Shown: positions 27,618 to 36,539, counted from the stretch's first letter. The stretch is 64,000 bases of DNA from Rhodothalassium salexigens DSM 2132 (GCF_004341375.1 NZ_SLXO01000005.1:168831-232830); one strand, 5' to 3'. Program-made: numbers and translations. Notes: generated by a model not told the origin, from the sequence alone.

Positions 27618-28897
27618 CGGCTGACGCTCCACTGCACGATGGGATAGGCCGCCGCCCAGGCTTGCCGGCGCCCCAGGGGCTGCGCCTCGGACAAGGCGAT
27701 GCGCAACAGCGTGCCACCGACATGGCGCTGCCACCGGCCCAGCAACGCCTCCGATTCCAGGGTCACCGCGTTGGCGACCAAGCGCCCGCCCGGCGCCAAA
27801 CGCTGCCACACGGCGTCGAGCAGCGCCTCGGACAGCCCGCCGCCGATGAACACCGCGTCCGGTCGGTCGTCGGGCGCGCGCAGCTCGGCCAGGGCCTCGG
27901 GCGCCCGGCCGTGCACGACCGCCAACCGGTCGGCGCCCAAGGCGCAGGCATTGGCGGCCAGACGGCGCGCGCGGGTCGCGTCGGCCTCGACCGCGGTGGC
28001 GCGCAAACTGGCGTGACAGGCCAGCCACTCGATGGCCACCGAGCCCGAGCCGCTGCCGATATCCCACAGATGCTCGCCCGCGCGCGGGCACAGCGCCGAC
28101 AGGGTCAGCGCGCGCACCGGGCGCTTGGTGATCTGGCCGTCATGGTCGAACAGCGCGTCGGGCCAGCCGCTGGCGCACGGCACCAGAAGCGCCCCCCCGC
28201 CGGCGACCCTCTCTGCCCCGCCGCCCGCCGGCGCCGGGTCGCAGGCCATGTCGAGCGCCGCACACACCGGATGGGCGGGCGGATCGGCGGCCCAGACCGC
28301 CTGCCCCGCCACCGCCTCGGCGGTTGCCGCGCGGACCCGTTCGCGCGGCCCGCCCAGCGCTTCCATGGCCCACAGCCGCGTGGCGGCGAACCCGCGATCG
28401 CACAGCCACTGCGCCAGATCGGCGAACGCGGCGCCGTCGCGGACCAGCACCAGCGCGCGCACGCCGGGCGCCAGATGGGGCCGCAGCCGGGTCACCGGTG
28501 CGGCGTGCAGGCCCAGGCACAGCGTCTGTTCCAGCCCCCAGCCAAGCCGCGCGGCGGCGAGCGAGAAAGTCGACGGCCCCGGCAAGGCGCGCCATTCCCC
28601 CGCCGCCAACCGCCGGGCGAGGCTGCGGCCGGCGCCAAACCAGAACGGATCGCCCGAGGCCAGCACCACGCCGGGCCGGCCGCGCCGCGCCTCGACCAAG
28701 GCGAGCCCGTCGGCGAACGGCGCCGGCCAGACCAGCCGCTCGGCCGCCCTGGCTCCCAGCCCGTCGATCAACGCCAGATGGCGCGGCGGCCCGATGATCC
28801 ACTGCGCCGCATCGAGTGCGGCACGGCTTGCGCCACACAGCCCATCCGCGCCATTTTCGCCCACGCCCACAATGCTCAACCAAGGAGTGTCGGTCAT
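27614..28897 (-). CDS. cobL: CobL, precorrin-6Y C5,15-methyltransferase (decarboxylating)
   Basis: This 427-residue fusion of CbiE-like (residues 1-205) and CbiT-like (about 240-427) domains methylates C5 and C15 and removes the acetate carboxyl at C12. The CbiE part shows VGVGENGADGL, VVLASGDPFWFGAGRSL and LPGPSTFSLAAARLGW. The CbiT part has the SAM motif LWDIGSGSGSVAIEWL and FIGGGLSEALLDAVW. Its start codon shares bases with the divergent cobK start (CATG at 28895-28898), so its promoter must lie inside cobK or beyond it. Confidence 0.93.
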   Translation of the reverse strand: MTDTPWLSIVGVGENGADGLCGASRAALDAAQWIIGPPRHLALIDGLGARAAERLVWPAPFADGLALVEARRGRPGVVLASGDPFWFGAGRSLARRLAAGEWRALPGPSTFSLAAARLGWGLEQTLCLGLHAAPVTRLRPHLAPGVRALVLVRDGAAFADLAQWLCDRGFAATRLWAMEALGGPRERVRAATAEAVAGQAVWAADPPAHPVCAALDMACDPAPAGGGAERVAGGGALLVPCASGWPDALFDHDGQITKRPVRALTLSALCPRAGEHLWDIGSGSGSVAIEWLACHASLRATAVEADATRARRLAANACALGADRLAVVHGRAPEALAELRAPDDRPDAVFIGGGLSEALLDAVWQRLAPGGRLVANAVTLESEALLGRWQRHVGGTLLRIALSEAQPLGRRQAWAAAYPIVQWSVSR

Positions 28898-29651
28898 GGT
28901 CGCATCAATCCTCATCCTGGGCGGCACCACCGAGGCCACGGCGCTGGCCCAAGCGATGGCCGAGCGCGGGCAACCGGCGGTGTTGTCGCTCGCCGGCCGG
29001 GTGGCGCGTCCCAAGCCGCAGCCTATCGCCACGCGCGTCGGCGGCTTCGGCGGCGTCGCCGGGCTGGTCGACTATCTGCGCGCCAACCGGATCAGCCATG
29101 TGGTCGACGCCACCCACCCCTTCGCCGCGACCATGAGCGCCCATGCGGTCGCCGCGTGCGCGGCCGTGGGCGTGCCGCTGGCCGCGCTGACCCGGCCGCC
29201 CTGGACGCCCGGCCCCGGCGACCGCTGGCACCGGGTCGCCGACATGGACGCGGCGGTGGCCGCCCTGGCCGGGCCGCCGCGCCGGGTCATGGCCGCCGTG
29301 GGCCGCATGCATCTGGAGCGCTTCGCCGCCCAGCCGCAGCATTTCTATCTGTTGCGGCTGGTCGACCCGCCCGCAGCGCCGCTGCCGCTGCCCCACGCCC
29401 ATGTGGTGGTGTCGCGCGGGCCGTTCACCCAAGCCGGCGACAGCGCGCTGATGCGCGACCACCGCATCGACCTGGTGGTGTCGAAAAACGCCGGCGGCAC
29501 CGGCGCGCGGGCCAAGATCGACGCGGCGCGGGCGCTGTCCCTGCCGGTGGTGATGGTCGACAGGCCGGCGCTGCCGGCGCGTACCGACCTGGCCTCGGTG
29601 CCGGCGGTGTTCGACTGGCTCGCCCATACTCAAGCCGACCTCGGCGTGTAG
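28896..29651 (+). CDS. cobK: CobK, precorrin-6A reductase
   Basis: This 251-residue NADPH-dependent reductase converts precorrin-6A to dihydro-precorrin-6. It has the opening ILILGGTTEATALAQAM, the HVVDATHPFAATMSAHA segment, and the late KNAGGTGARAKIDAARAL motif. An AAGGAG site lies 10 bases before the ATG, within cobL on the other strand. It is the only cob gene of this block on the plus strand. Its start overlaps the cobL start and its 3' end overlaps the cobJ 3' end by 22 bases, so it fills the gap in the minus-strand operon. Confidence 0.94.
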   Translation: MVASILILGGTTEATALAQAMAERGQPAVLSLAGRVARPKPQPIATRVGGFGGVAGLVDYLRANRISHVVDATHPFAATMSAHAVAACAAVGVPLAALTRPPWTPGPGDRWHRVADMDAAVAALAGPPRRVMAAVGRMHLERFAAQPQHFYLLRLVDPPAAPLPLPHAHVVVSRGPFTQAGDSALMRDHRIDLVVSKNAGGTGARAKIDAARALSLPVVMVDRPALPARTDLASVPAVFDWLAHTQADLGV

Positions 29652-30379
29652 ACGAACGGCCGGCCGCCCGGCCGGGCGATCAGCCGGGTCCGGCTCGACC
29701 CCAGGATCACCACCGTGCGCATGTCGGCCATCTCAGGCGTCGCGGCGCCCAGGCGCACGACCTCGATCCGCTCGTCGGGCGTCGACACCGCGCGGGCGAA
29801 CAGGATCGCCCGGTCGGCGCCGCACGCCTCGGTCAACAGGGCCAGCGCGCGGGCGAAGCCTTGCGGGCGGGCGCGCGAGCGCGGATTGTACAGCGCGATG
29901 GCGAAATCGGCCTCGACCGCCAGCCGCAGCCGGGTCTCGATCAACGACCAGGGCTTGAGATTGTCGCTCAAATTGATCGCGCAGAAATCATGGCCCAGGG
30001 GCGCGCCGGCCCGGGCGGCGGCCGCCAGCATGGCGGTGATCCCGGGCAAGACGCGGATGTCGAGCGCCGCCCACGCCTCGGGCCCCGCCTCCACCGCCTC
30101 GAACACCGCCGAGGCCATGGCAAACACGCCCGGATCGCCCGACGACACCACGACCACCCGGCGCCCCTCGGCGGCGAGCGCGAGGGCGGTGCCGGCGCGC
30201 TCCACCTCGACCCGGTTGTCGGAGCCATGGCGCGCCACGCCCGCCCGCACGGGCACCCGCGCCACATAAGGCGCATAGCCGACCAGGTCGGTGGCGTGGT
30301 CGAGGGCCGCTTGCACCTCGGGCGTGACCAACCGGGGGTCGCCCGGTCCCAGGCCTGCGATCGCCAGCCACCCGGTCAT
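29630..30379 (-). CDS. cobJ: CobJ, precorrin-3B C17-methyltransferase
   Basis: This 249-residue enzyme carries out ring contraction by methylating C17 of precorrin-3B. Family segments are IAGLGPGDPRLVTPEVQAAL, VVVVSSGDPGVFAMASAVFEA, LPGITAMLAAAARAGAPLGHDFC and LYNPRSRARPQG. It starts inside the cobI stop region (ATGA) and is convergent with cobK. It is the last gene of the cobZ-led segment before cobK interrupts the strand. Confidence 0.95.
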   Translation of the reverse strand: MTGWLAIAGLGPGDPRLVTPEVQAALDHATDLVGYAPYVARVPVRAGVARHGSDNRVEVERAGTALALAAEGRRVVVVSSGDPGVFAMASAVFEAVEAGPEAWAALDIRVLPGITAMLAAAARAGAPLGHDFCAINLSDNLKPWSLIETRLRLAVEADFAIALYNPRSRARPQGFARALALLTEACGADRAILFARAVSTPDERIEVVRLGAATPEMADMRTVVILGSSRTRLIARPGGRPFVYTPRSA

Positions 30380-31098
30380 GGCCGCCGCCCCCGGCCGTGG
30401 GCGACCACAATCGAGAAATAGGGGGTGCTTCGGCGCTCATAGGCGCGCAGCGGCACCACCCGCTGCTCGGGCAGCGTGGCGCATTGGACCAGCCACGCGT
30501 CGTCGCCCCGGCCGGCGCGGTCGAAGGCGCGGCGCACCCGGTCCAAATGGCAGCCGAGCTTCATCACCACCACCGCGTCGGCTTGGGCGATGCCGGCGGT
30601 CAGCCGCTCCTCGTCCAGCGTGCCGGGCAGCACGGTCAGCACATCGTCGCCCCAGGTCACCGGCTGGCCGCTGGCGGTCCACGCCGCCGACATGGCGGTG
30701 ATCCCGGGCACCACTTCGACCCGGCAGCGGTCCTTGAGGCGCGCGTGCAGGTGCATGAACGAGCCGTAGAAGAACGGGTCGCCCTCGCATAAGACCACCA
30801 CGTCGCGGCCGGCCTCCACCAGCGCGCCCAACTGCCCGGCCCACCGCGCGTAGAACCCCGACAGCAGGGCGTTATAGCGCGGGTCGTCGACCGGGATCTC
30901 GGTGGTCACCGGATACTCCATGGCCAGTTCGACGGCGGTGGGCGGCAGCAGCCCCTCGACGATGGTCCGCGCGCGCCCCGGCCGGCCGGCCTTGCGGAAG
31001 AACGCCACATGACCGGCGGCGGCCAGCAGCCGTGCCGCGCGCACCGTCATCAGGTCAGGATCGCCGGGGCCGAGCCCCAGGCCATAGATCGTGCCCAT
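30376..31098 (-). CDS. cobI: CobI, precorrin-2 C20-methyltransferase
   Basis: This 240-residue SAM methyltransferase makes precorrin-3A. Diagnostic stretches are IYGLGLGPGDPDLMTVRAARLL, VVLCEGDPFFYGSFMHLHARL, VPGITAMSAAWTASGQPVTWGDD and VVMKLGCHLDRVRRAF. The ATG at 31098 fits the family start, and the upstream extension of the frame lies in cobH. It begins five bases after the cobH stop. Confidence 0.95.
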   Translation of the reverse strand: MGTIYGLGLGPGDPDLMTVRAARLLAAAGHVAFFRKAGRPGRARTIVEGLLPPTAVELAMEYPVTTEIPVDDPRYNALLSGFYARWAGQLGALVEAGRDVVVLCEGDPFFYGSFMHLHARLKDRCRVEVVPGITAMSAAWTASGQPVTWGDDVLTVLPGTLDEERLTAGIAQADAVVVMKLGCHLDRVRRAFDRAGRGDDAWLVQCATLPEQRVVPLRAYERRSTPYFSIVVAHGRGRRP

Positions 31099-31102
31099 AC
31101 CC

Positions 31103-31759
31103 CTATTCCTCCCGACTGGCGAGCGCGTTGACCGCCGCCACGGTGATCGCGCTGCCGCCCAGGCGGCCGGCGACGATGGCGCACGGCACCGGCTGGGCGG
31201 CCCAAAGCGCGTCCTTCGATTCCGCCGCCCCCACAAAGCCCACCGGACAGCCGATGATCGCGGCGGGGCGCGGGCAATCGGGCTCGGCCAACATGGTCAG
31301 CAGGTGAAACAGGGCGGTCGGCGCGTTGCCGATCGCCACCACAGCCCCCGCCAGGTGCGGCCGCCACAGCTCAAGCGCGGCGGCCGAGCGGGTATTGGCC
31401 ATGGCGGCGGCGCGCGCCGGCACGCTTGGGTCGGTCAGCGTGCAGATCACCGGATTGTCGGCGGGCAGGCGCCGGCGCGTGATGCCTTCCGAGACCATGC
31501 GCGCGTCGCACAGGATCGGCGCCCCACCGCCGAGCGCCCGGCGCGCGGCACCGGCAAAGCCGGCGGAGAAGCGGATATGCGGCGCCAAGTCGACCATGCC
31601 GGCGGCGTGGATCATGCGCACCGCCACCGGCTCTTCGTCGGCGTCGAACCGGTCGAGCGCCGCCTCGGCGCGGATGATGGCGAACGATTGCGCATAGATG
31701 GCCGCGCCATCGGTTTCATAGTCATAACGCCGCGCGGGCGGGGAACAGGGATCAGACAT
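31103..31759 (-). CDS. cobH: CobH, precorrin-8X methylmutase
   Basis: This 218-residue enzyme moves the C11 methyl group to C12, giving hydrogenobyrinic acid. It has YDYETDGAAIYAQSFAIIRAE, the catalytic-site MIHAAGM (His about residue 50), CDARMVSEGITRRRLP and IGCPVGFVGAAESKDAL. Its start overlaps by eight bases the end of the CobN-like gene upstream, so the unusual gene is locked into the same transcript. Confidence 0.95.
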   Translation of the reverse strand: MSDPCSPPARRYDYETDGAAIYAQSFAIIRAEAALDRFDADEEPVAVRMIHAAGMVDLAPHIRFSAGFAGAARRALGGGAPILCDARMVSEGITRRRLPADNPVICTLTDPSVPARAAAMANTRSAAALELWRPHLAGAVVAIGNAPTALFHLLTMLAEPDCPRPAAIIGCPVGFVGAAESKDALWAAQPVPCAIVAGRLGGSAITVAAVNALASREE

Positions 31760-33020
31760 CGGCGACAAACCCAGTTGGAAGGGAAAACGCATCGCCAGCC
31801 GGCCGGTCGGCGGACACCGCCGGGCTGCTATGGCGACCATGGTGGGCGCGGCTTTCAAGAACCGTGGAGGGCGCTTGGAGCCTTTGAGGCATCGGGAAGC
31901 GGGCCGGAGCACCGGCCGGGATCGCCCCGGCGACCCGCTCGGCCAACGCAGCGACAGCGGCGCCATGCCCATGGGTTTCGGGCCAGGCGAGCCCGAGCCG
32001 GGCGTCGAACGGCGCCAGCACCGGCCGGCCGAGCGCCACGATCCCGGTCGCACCGGGCGATAGAGAAGACCGGGGCGAAGGCGATGACGAAGGCGGGGGC
32101 GGGGGCGGGGGCGAAGGCGGGCCGACGGGCGCGAAGCTCGCCCGGTGCACGCCGGCCACGCCCGCCGCCGGCACCGGCGCCGCCCCGGGCGCGCGGGCGT
32201 CGACCAGCGCCCCAGCGCCGATCAGCCGCGCCTGCCGGGCGAGCCAGCGCGCCGCGCAGGCCGGCGCCCCGGCCGGGGGCGAAAACAGCGTCCAGACGTC
32301 GAGGCCACGGGCCGCCAAGGCGTCCACCAGCGCCGTCACGCCCGCCGTGTCGGCGCTGGCGATCATCTGCCGATCCACAGCGAGCAGCACGCGCGGCCGC
32401 GGGTCGCGGTCGACGGCCAAAAGCCGCGCGGCCGGGCAGGCCGCCCCCCCATCGGGCGTCCACGCCGCCATGGCGGCCAGGCGCTTCGGCCCCACCGACG
32501 GCGGCACATAGACCCCGAAGGCGAGCGCCAATTGCGCCAAGGCGGCGCGGGCGGCGGGGATACCGCCGCCGGCCAGCAAGCGCCACAATCGCTGCACGGT
32601 CGACGCCGGCAGGGGCGCGGGCGCCGCGCGCCCGGCCGACACGCCCGCCCCGGCCGGATCGGCCGGATCGGCGACGACCGCCAAGGGGCCGCCGGCCCGC
32701 CAGTGGCTCAGCCGCTCGACCACCCGGTCGGTGGCGGCGTCGGGCCGGGTCGCCACCACGGCGACGCCCTGGGCACCGGCCACCGCCTCGGCGGTCAAGG
32801 CCGGCGCCCGGCAGCGGCTGAGCGGCGCGCCCGCCGCCCGGTCGCCCGCAAGTGTCACCGCCGCCATCGGCGCCAAGCGCAAGCGCGGCAGGTCGGTGCG
32901 CTCGGCAGCGGCGGCGCGCCAGGCGCGCGCGCACAGGCGCAACAATGCATCGTCGTCGGCGACCAGGATCACATCGGCGGCCGGCGCGGTCGGGTCGAAG
33001 CTGGGCTGGCCGGTGATCAT
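31752..33020 (-). CDS. CobN-like N-terminal-domain protein, lacks chelatase core
   Basis: This 422-residue protein resembles only the first 250-300 residues of CobN, the large cobaltochelatase subunit. Aligned landmarks are DVILVADDDALLRLCARAW (CobN here: DIVVISANDSELAALAEAH), TVQRLWRLLAGGGIPAARAAL, FGVYVPPSVG, and RPRVLLAVDRQMIASADTAG followed by LVDALAARGLDVWTLF (CobN here: LAQALADQGLNPLPIY). After residue 295 comes a Pro/Ser tract, then a 100-residue tail of unknown type. The catalytic CobN/BchH core is missing. It starts in the cobZ stop (ATGA) and overlaps cobH. It could be a regulatory or metal-handling partner, or a decayed paralogue with its frame intact. Confidence 0.6.
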   Translation of the reverse strand: MITGQPSFDPTAPAADVILVADDDALLRLCARAWRAAAAERTDLPRLRLAPMAAVTLAGDRAAGAPLSRCRAPALTAEAVAGAQGVAVVATRPDAATDRVVERLSHWRAGGPLAVVADPADPAGAGVSAGRAAPAPLPASTVQRLWRLLAGGGIPAARAALAQLALAFGVYVPPSVGPKRLAAMAAWTPDGGAACPAARLLAVDRDPRPRVLLAVDRQMIASADTAGVTALVDALAARGLDVWTLFSPPAGAPACAARWLARQARLIGAGALVDARAPGAAPVPAAGVAGVHRASFAPVGPPSPPPPPPPSSSPSPRSSLSPGATGIVALGRPVLAPFDARLGLAWPETHGHGAAVAALAERVAGAIPAGAPARFPMPQRLQAPSTVLESRAHHGRHSSPAVSADRPAGDAFSLPTGFVADV

Positions 33021-35677
33021 GCGCCGCCTGCCTCCGCCCGGCCCAGCTTCGACACCCGGCCCTGCCCGGCGCGGGCCGCGCGTTGCCGCGCGGCGCGTTC
33101 GCCCGCCTCGCGGATCAAGGCGGCGGTGCGGAACGCGCCATGGGCGAGCTTGGAAATCGGCACGGTCAAGGTCAGGCCCAGCACACTGCCCAGGTGCAGC
33201 GCGAGCATCAGCCCCATGGCCGGGGTGTCGCGCAGCGCCAGCAAGACCAGTCCCGAGGCCGCGACCCAGGCCAAACGGCCGCGCAGCGCCCGGTCGGCGC
33301 GCGCCATGGGGCCATGGTCGGGCGCCTGGTCCCGGTGCCGGCGGCGACGGGCGAGGCCGGCGAGCCCGCCCAGCATGAACACACCGCCCAGGGTGCCGAG
33401 CCAGACCGGCGGACTGGTCAGCGGATAGGGCGCCACACGGCCCAGACCGGCGTGGTAGACCGCCGCCACCAGGGTGGCGGCGGCGGTCAACGCGACCCCG
33501 GTCACCACGGCATGGTGGCTCCACCGGCGCCAGCGGTCGGTGCGCCCCAGCCGGTCGTGACACCCAGGACCGCGACCGCCGCCCAGATTGCGCAGCACCA
33601 CAGCATCGGCCACGCCGCGCGCCACAACCCGCCAGGACCAATGCACCGGCGGCCCGGCGCTGGCCAGCCAGAACCTCCCCAATCGCCCGGCCAGCCAAAG
33701 CCCGGCCAAGGCGACGCCGGTCGCCGCCAGCGCCGACATGACCGCGTGCGGCAGCACCGCATAGAAGGCGCCGGCGCCCTGGTGGACGGCAAACAGGCGC
33801 GCGCCCGGGACCAGCAGCAGCATGGCCGCCGGCACGGCGACCACCGCGCCCCAGAACAGGCCGCCGGCCAGACGCGGGTCGCCATAATGGTCGAGGCGCA
33901 CCCGCGCCAGCGCCGCCGGCACGCCGATGGCGAACCGGTGCGGCGGCGCATACTGGCAATCGTAGAAACAGGACCGGCAGTCATGACACAGATGCGCCAG
34001 ATGGCGCAGATCGGCGGCGCGCAGGTCCGGGCGGCGCTGAGCGGCGGCGAACACATCGCACAAGCCGGTACAGAACCCGCACACATTGCACAGATTGAGC
34101 GTGCGCCGGGCGTCGTCCTCCGCCCCGCCGCCCAAGGCCACCCCCGAAGCGGTCGTGGCCGCCGTCGCCGACGCCATCCGGGAGACGCGGCCGGGTCCGC
34201 CGGGCGCCGAGGGCATGGCCTCGACGGCTGGTGCGGCCACTGACGCGACGAATGGGGCGGCGGCGGTCTGGGCGTCAGCGGATTGCGCCTTCGCCCCCGG
34301 TGCGAGGGTGACCCGACGCGCCGCCGCGCGCCCGGCCACCCGGCCCGACACGCCGGCCAGGGTCAGCCCCAGGCCCGACAGATAGCCCTGCCCCATGACC
34401 GCCCCGGCGATGGCCGCGCCGGCGGCGAACACCGCCTCGGCCGCGCCGCCGTCGCCGACACGCACCCGGCAGGCGTCGTCGACCGCCAGCCCGTGGCGGG
34501 TGAAGGTGATCCCGGGACGGATCGGCAGCGCGGCGAACGGACCGCGGCCATGGCCCAACCGTTCGGCAGCCACCGGATCGCTGGCCAGCGTCGCCTCCAG
34601 GCCCGCCGCCGCGATGCCGCAGCGCCGCGCCAGTCCCGACGGCGTCGCGTCGACGATCGGCGGGTAGACCAGCGGCGGCAAGGACGCCAGCGCCTCGGCG
34701 CCGAGGACGATCCAGGCTTCGGGGTCGGCGCGCTCGGCCAACAGGCGCCCCCAATGGGAGTAACGCGCCGGGCCGGTCACCGCGCGTTCGTCGGCAAACC
34801 GCCGGCCCGAGCGGTCGACGACGATGCCGAGCGCCATGCCCTCGGCGCGCGCCACGATGCCGGCGTCGTCACATGGCGCGCGCGCGTCCACCGCTACCCA
34901 GTGGCCGTCGCCGGGCCGCCCGGCCGACAGCGCACCGGCGGCCCACAAGGCCGTCAGGGGCTCGCCGCGATTGTAAGGGGTGCCGCGATTGGCCAACGCC
35001 GATGGCTCGGAGCCCGCCGAGCGGGCCAGCGCCGCCCGGTCGGCGGCATAGCCCCCGCAGGCGACCACGACGCTTTGTGCCCGAACCCCGCCGCCGCCGG
35101 CCAAATCCAGGCGCACCCCGTCGCCGGGCTCCCCCAGCGCCACCCCCAGCACCGGCATATCCTGGACCACCCGCACGCCGAGCGCCCCGCTGCGGGCATA
35201 GAGCGCGTTGACCAAGGCCTGGCCGCCGCCGCGCAGAAACCGGGTGCGCCGCGAATAGGGCAGATCGCCGGCGGCCAGCGGCTCGAACGCCACGCCTTGA
35301 TCGGCCAGCCACGGTCCGAGCGCCGACGCCCCTTGCGCGACCATCGCCGCCAACGCCCGGTCGGCGCCGTCAAGCCGGGCCAGATCGGCGGCGAATTCGG
35401 CGACCGGATAGCGATCGGGCTGCCAGGGGCTCGGCGCGTCCTGGGCCAGGCGCAGATTGCGGGCATGGCGGGCATTGCCGCCGCGCAGCGCCCAAGGGGC
35501 GGCATCCAGCACCAGCACGGCAAAGGCGCCGGACAACCGCGCCTCGATGGCCGCGCACAGCCCGGCCATGCCGCCGCCGATCACCGCCACGTCCCACAGC
35601 CCGGCGCCACCGGGCACGAGCGGACGATCGGCGGCACGGCGCCGGACAGGCTGTAAAGACGTCGTCTGCGTCGCCAT
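33017..35677 (-). CDS. cobZ: CobZ, precorrin-3B synthase (flavo-heme-Fe/S type)
   Basis: This 886-residue protein replaces CobG, making the C20-hydroxy gamma-lactone of precorrin-3B with oxygen. The N-terminal half (about residues 28-460) is a TcuA-like flavoprotein with VAVIGGGMAGLCAAIEARLSG and the GQGYLSGLGLTLAG flavin segment. After an Ala-rich linker the TcuB-like half has two ferredoxin-type motifs, CNVCGFCTGLCDVF and CHDCRSCFYDCQYAPP, then about six membrane helices that would hold heme b. This single-chain layout is the one described in Rhodobacter capsulatus. It is the first gene behind the minus-strand riboswitch. Confidence 0.92.
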   Translation of the reverse strand: MATQTTSLQPVRRRAADRPLVPGGAGLWDVAVIGGGMAGLCAAIEARLSGAFAVLVLDAAPWALRGGNARHARNLRLAQDAPSPWQPDRYPVAEFAADLARLDGADRALAAMVAQGASALGPWLADQGVAFEPLAAGDLPYSRRTRFLRGGGQALVNALYARSGALGVRVVQDMPVLGVALGEPGDGVRLDLAGGGGVRAQSVVVACGGYAADRAALARSAGSEPSALANRGTPYNRGEPLTALWAAGALSAGRPGDGHWVAVDARAPCDDAGIVARAEGMALGIVVDRSGRRFADERAVTGPARYSHWGRLLAERADPEAWIVLGAEALASLPPLVYPPIVDATPSGLARRCGIAAAGLEATLASDPVAAERLGHGRGPFAALPIRPGITFTRHGLAVDDACRVRVGDGGAAEAVFAAGAAIAGAVMGQGYLSGLGLTLAGVSGRVAGRAAARRVTLAPGAKAQSADAQTAAAPFVASVAAPAVEAMPSAPGGPGRVSRMASATAATTASGVALGGGAEDDARRTLNLCNVCGFCTGLCDVFAAAQRRPDLRAADLRHLAHLCHDCRSCFYDCQYAPPHRFAIGVPAALARVRLDHYGDPRLAGGLFWGAVVAVPAAMLLLVPGARLFAVHQGAGAFYAVLPHAVMSALAATGVALAGLWLAGRLGRFWLASAGPPVHWSWRVVARGVADAVVLRNLGGGRGPGCHDRLGRTDRWRRWSHHAVVTGVALTAAATLVAAVYHAGLGRVAPYPLTSPPVWLGTLGGVFMLGGLAGLARRRRHRDQAPDHGPMARADRALRGRLAWVAASGLVLLALRDTPAMGLMLALHLGSVLGLTLTVPISKLAHGAFRTAALIREAGERAARQRAARAGQGRVSKLGRAEAGGA

Positions 35678-35811
35678 CAAGGCTTCCCCGCCCGGTTGCA
35701 CACTCTGAGCGGGGGAAGCACATCGCGAAACGCGGCGGCAGCGACATGGGGCGACCCGGAGCGACTGCGCGTTGTCGGCGATCCACCGGGGCACCCCGCC
35801 CGAGGACGAAC

Positions 35812-36005
35812 ATTGGTGCCGGCAGGTCTCCTGGCTCGCGGGTCTGGGCTTTGCCCCGCCTTCCCACCATCCAAGGGACGGCAGTGGCCGAAAGGGGACG
35901 AAAGCTCACCGCTTACAGTCGCGGGGGCGGCGCCGGTCTCTCACCGGCTTCCCTCTTAGCCCCGGATGGCGACGCCGACCGGGGAACCGTTGCACGCCCT
36001 GGTGG
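35812..36005 (-). promoter_or_regulatory. Cobalamin riboswitch upstream of cobZ
   Basis: On the minus strand the B12 box AGCCAGGAGACCTGCC lies at 35821-35836. It is preceded by the core elements AAGCCGGTGAGAGACCGG and CGACTGTAAGCGG. All landmarks of the class-I cobalamin aptamer are present in order. The 3' edge is about 135 bases before the cobZ start. Binding of adenosylcobalamin should reduce expression of the cobZ-led operon. The 5' edge is approximate. Confidence 0.92.
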
Positions 36006-36027
36006 GTAGACACTGACACCCGCGACT

Positions 36028-36043
36028 GTCAAGCGCGCTTGAC
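36028..36043. promoter_or_regulatory. 16-base palindrome with overlapping divergent -35 elements
   Basis: GTCAAGCGCGCTTGAC is a perfect palindrome between the two divergent riboswitches. On the minus strand it holds TTGACA (36027-36032), a perfect -35 box about 20 bases before the cobZ riboswitch. On the plus strand it gives TTGAC toward cobW. The -10 boxes are weak on both sides. Confidence 0.4.
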
Positions 36044-36159
36044 GATGACCCGCGGCCCGAGGGCGGGCGCCGGCCGCCCCACCCGGCCGCCGAGCGGGAT
36101 CGGTCCTTGCCCGCCTGCCCGGGCTATGGAATGCTCACGGCTGCGATGGTGACGGGCCG

Positions 36160-36350
36160 GCCGCCAGGGTCGGTTCGTTGAAAAGGGAAGTCGGGCCGGT
36201 TGGCATCTCCATGCGCCAATCGGTGACCGCGCCGCCCCCGCGACCGTCAGCGGCGAGCCTTGTCTTGACCCCATGCCACTGGCGCCTTCGGGCGCTCGGG
36301 AAGGCAAAGACCAAGGCCCAGACCCGCGAGCCGGGAGACCTGCCTCGCCC
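36160..36350 (+). promoter_or_regulatory. Cobalamin riboswitch upstream of cobW-cobN-cobO
   Basis: The order of elements is GAAAAGGGAAGTCGGG, then the CGGTGACCG core, CGCGACCGTCAGCGG, and the B12 box AGCCGGGAGACCTGCC at 36329-36344. The box has G in place of A at its fifth position. About 190 bases separate the box from the cobW start and would contain the expression platform. It faces away from the cobZ riboswitch. Confidence 0.88.
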
Positions 36351-36539
36351 CCATCGGCGTCGACGCTTGCTCGGCGCCGGATGGGCACGACTGTCACCGG
36401 CGGGGAGGCCGGTGCCGTCTGCGGTCGCCCGGGCACCCTCGCCCGGCGGTTCGGTCGACGTCACGTCTCTTCCCGCCCGCCCTGTCACCCGGCGCCGTGC
36501 CCCCTGGGCCGGACGACGCAGCGGAAGAGCCACGCCCCC

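Noticed and set aside
33020..33959. Upstream extension of the CobN-like frame to a 735-codon protein
   Set aside because: The extra 312 residues lie out of frame across cobZ and look like shadow sequence. The ATG at 33020 overlaps the cobZ stop as ATGA, the junction used throughout this operon.
33017..35677. Assignment of the precorrin-3B synthase as CobG
   Set aside because: CobG is a sirohaem/nitrite-reductase-like protein. This gene instead has FAD, ferredoxin and membrane domains in the CobZ order.
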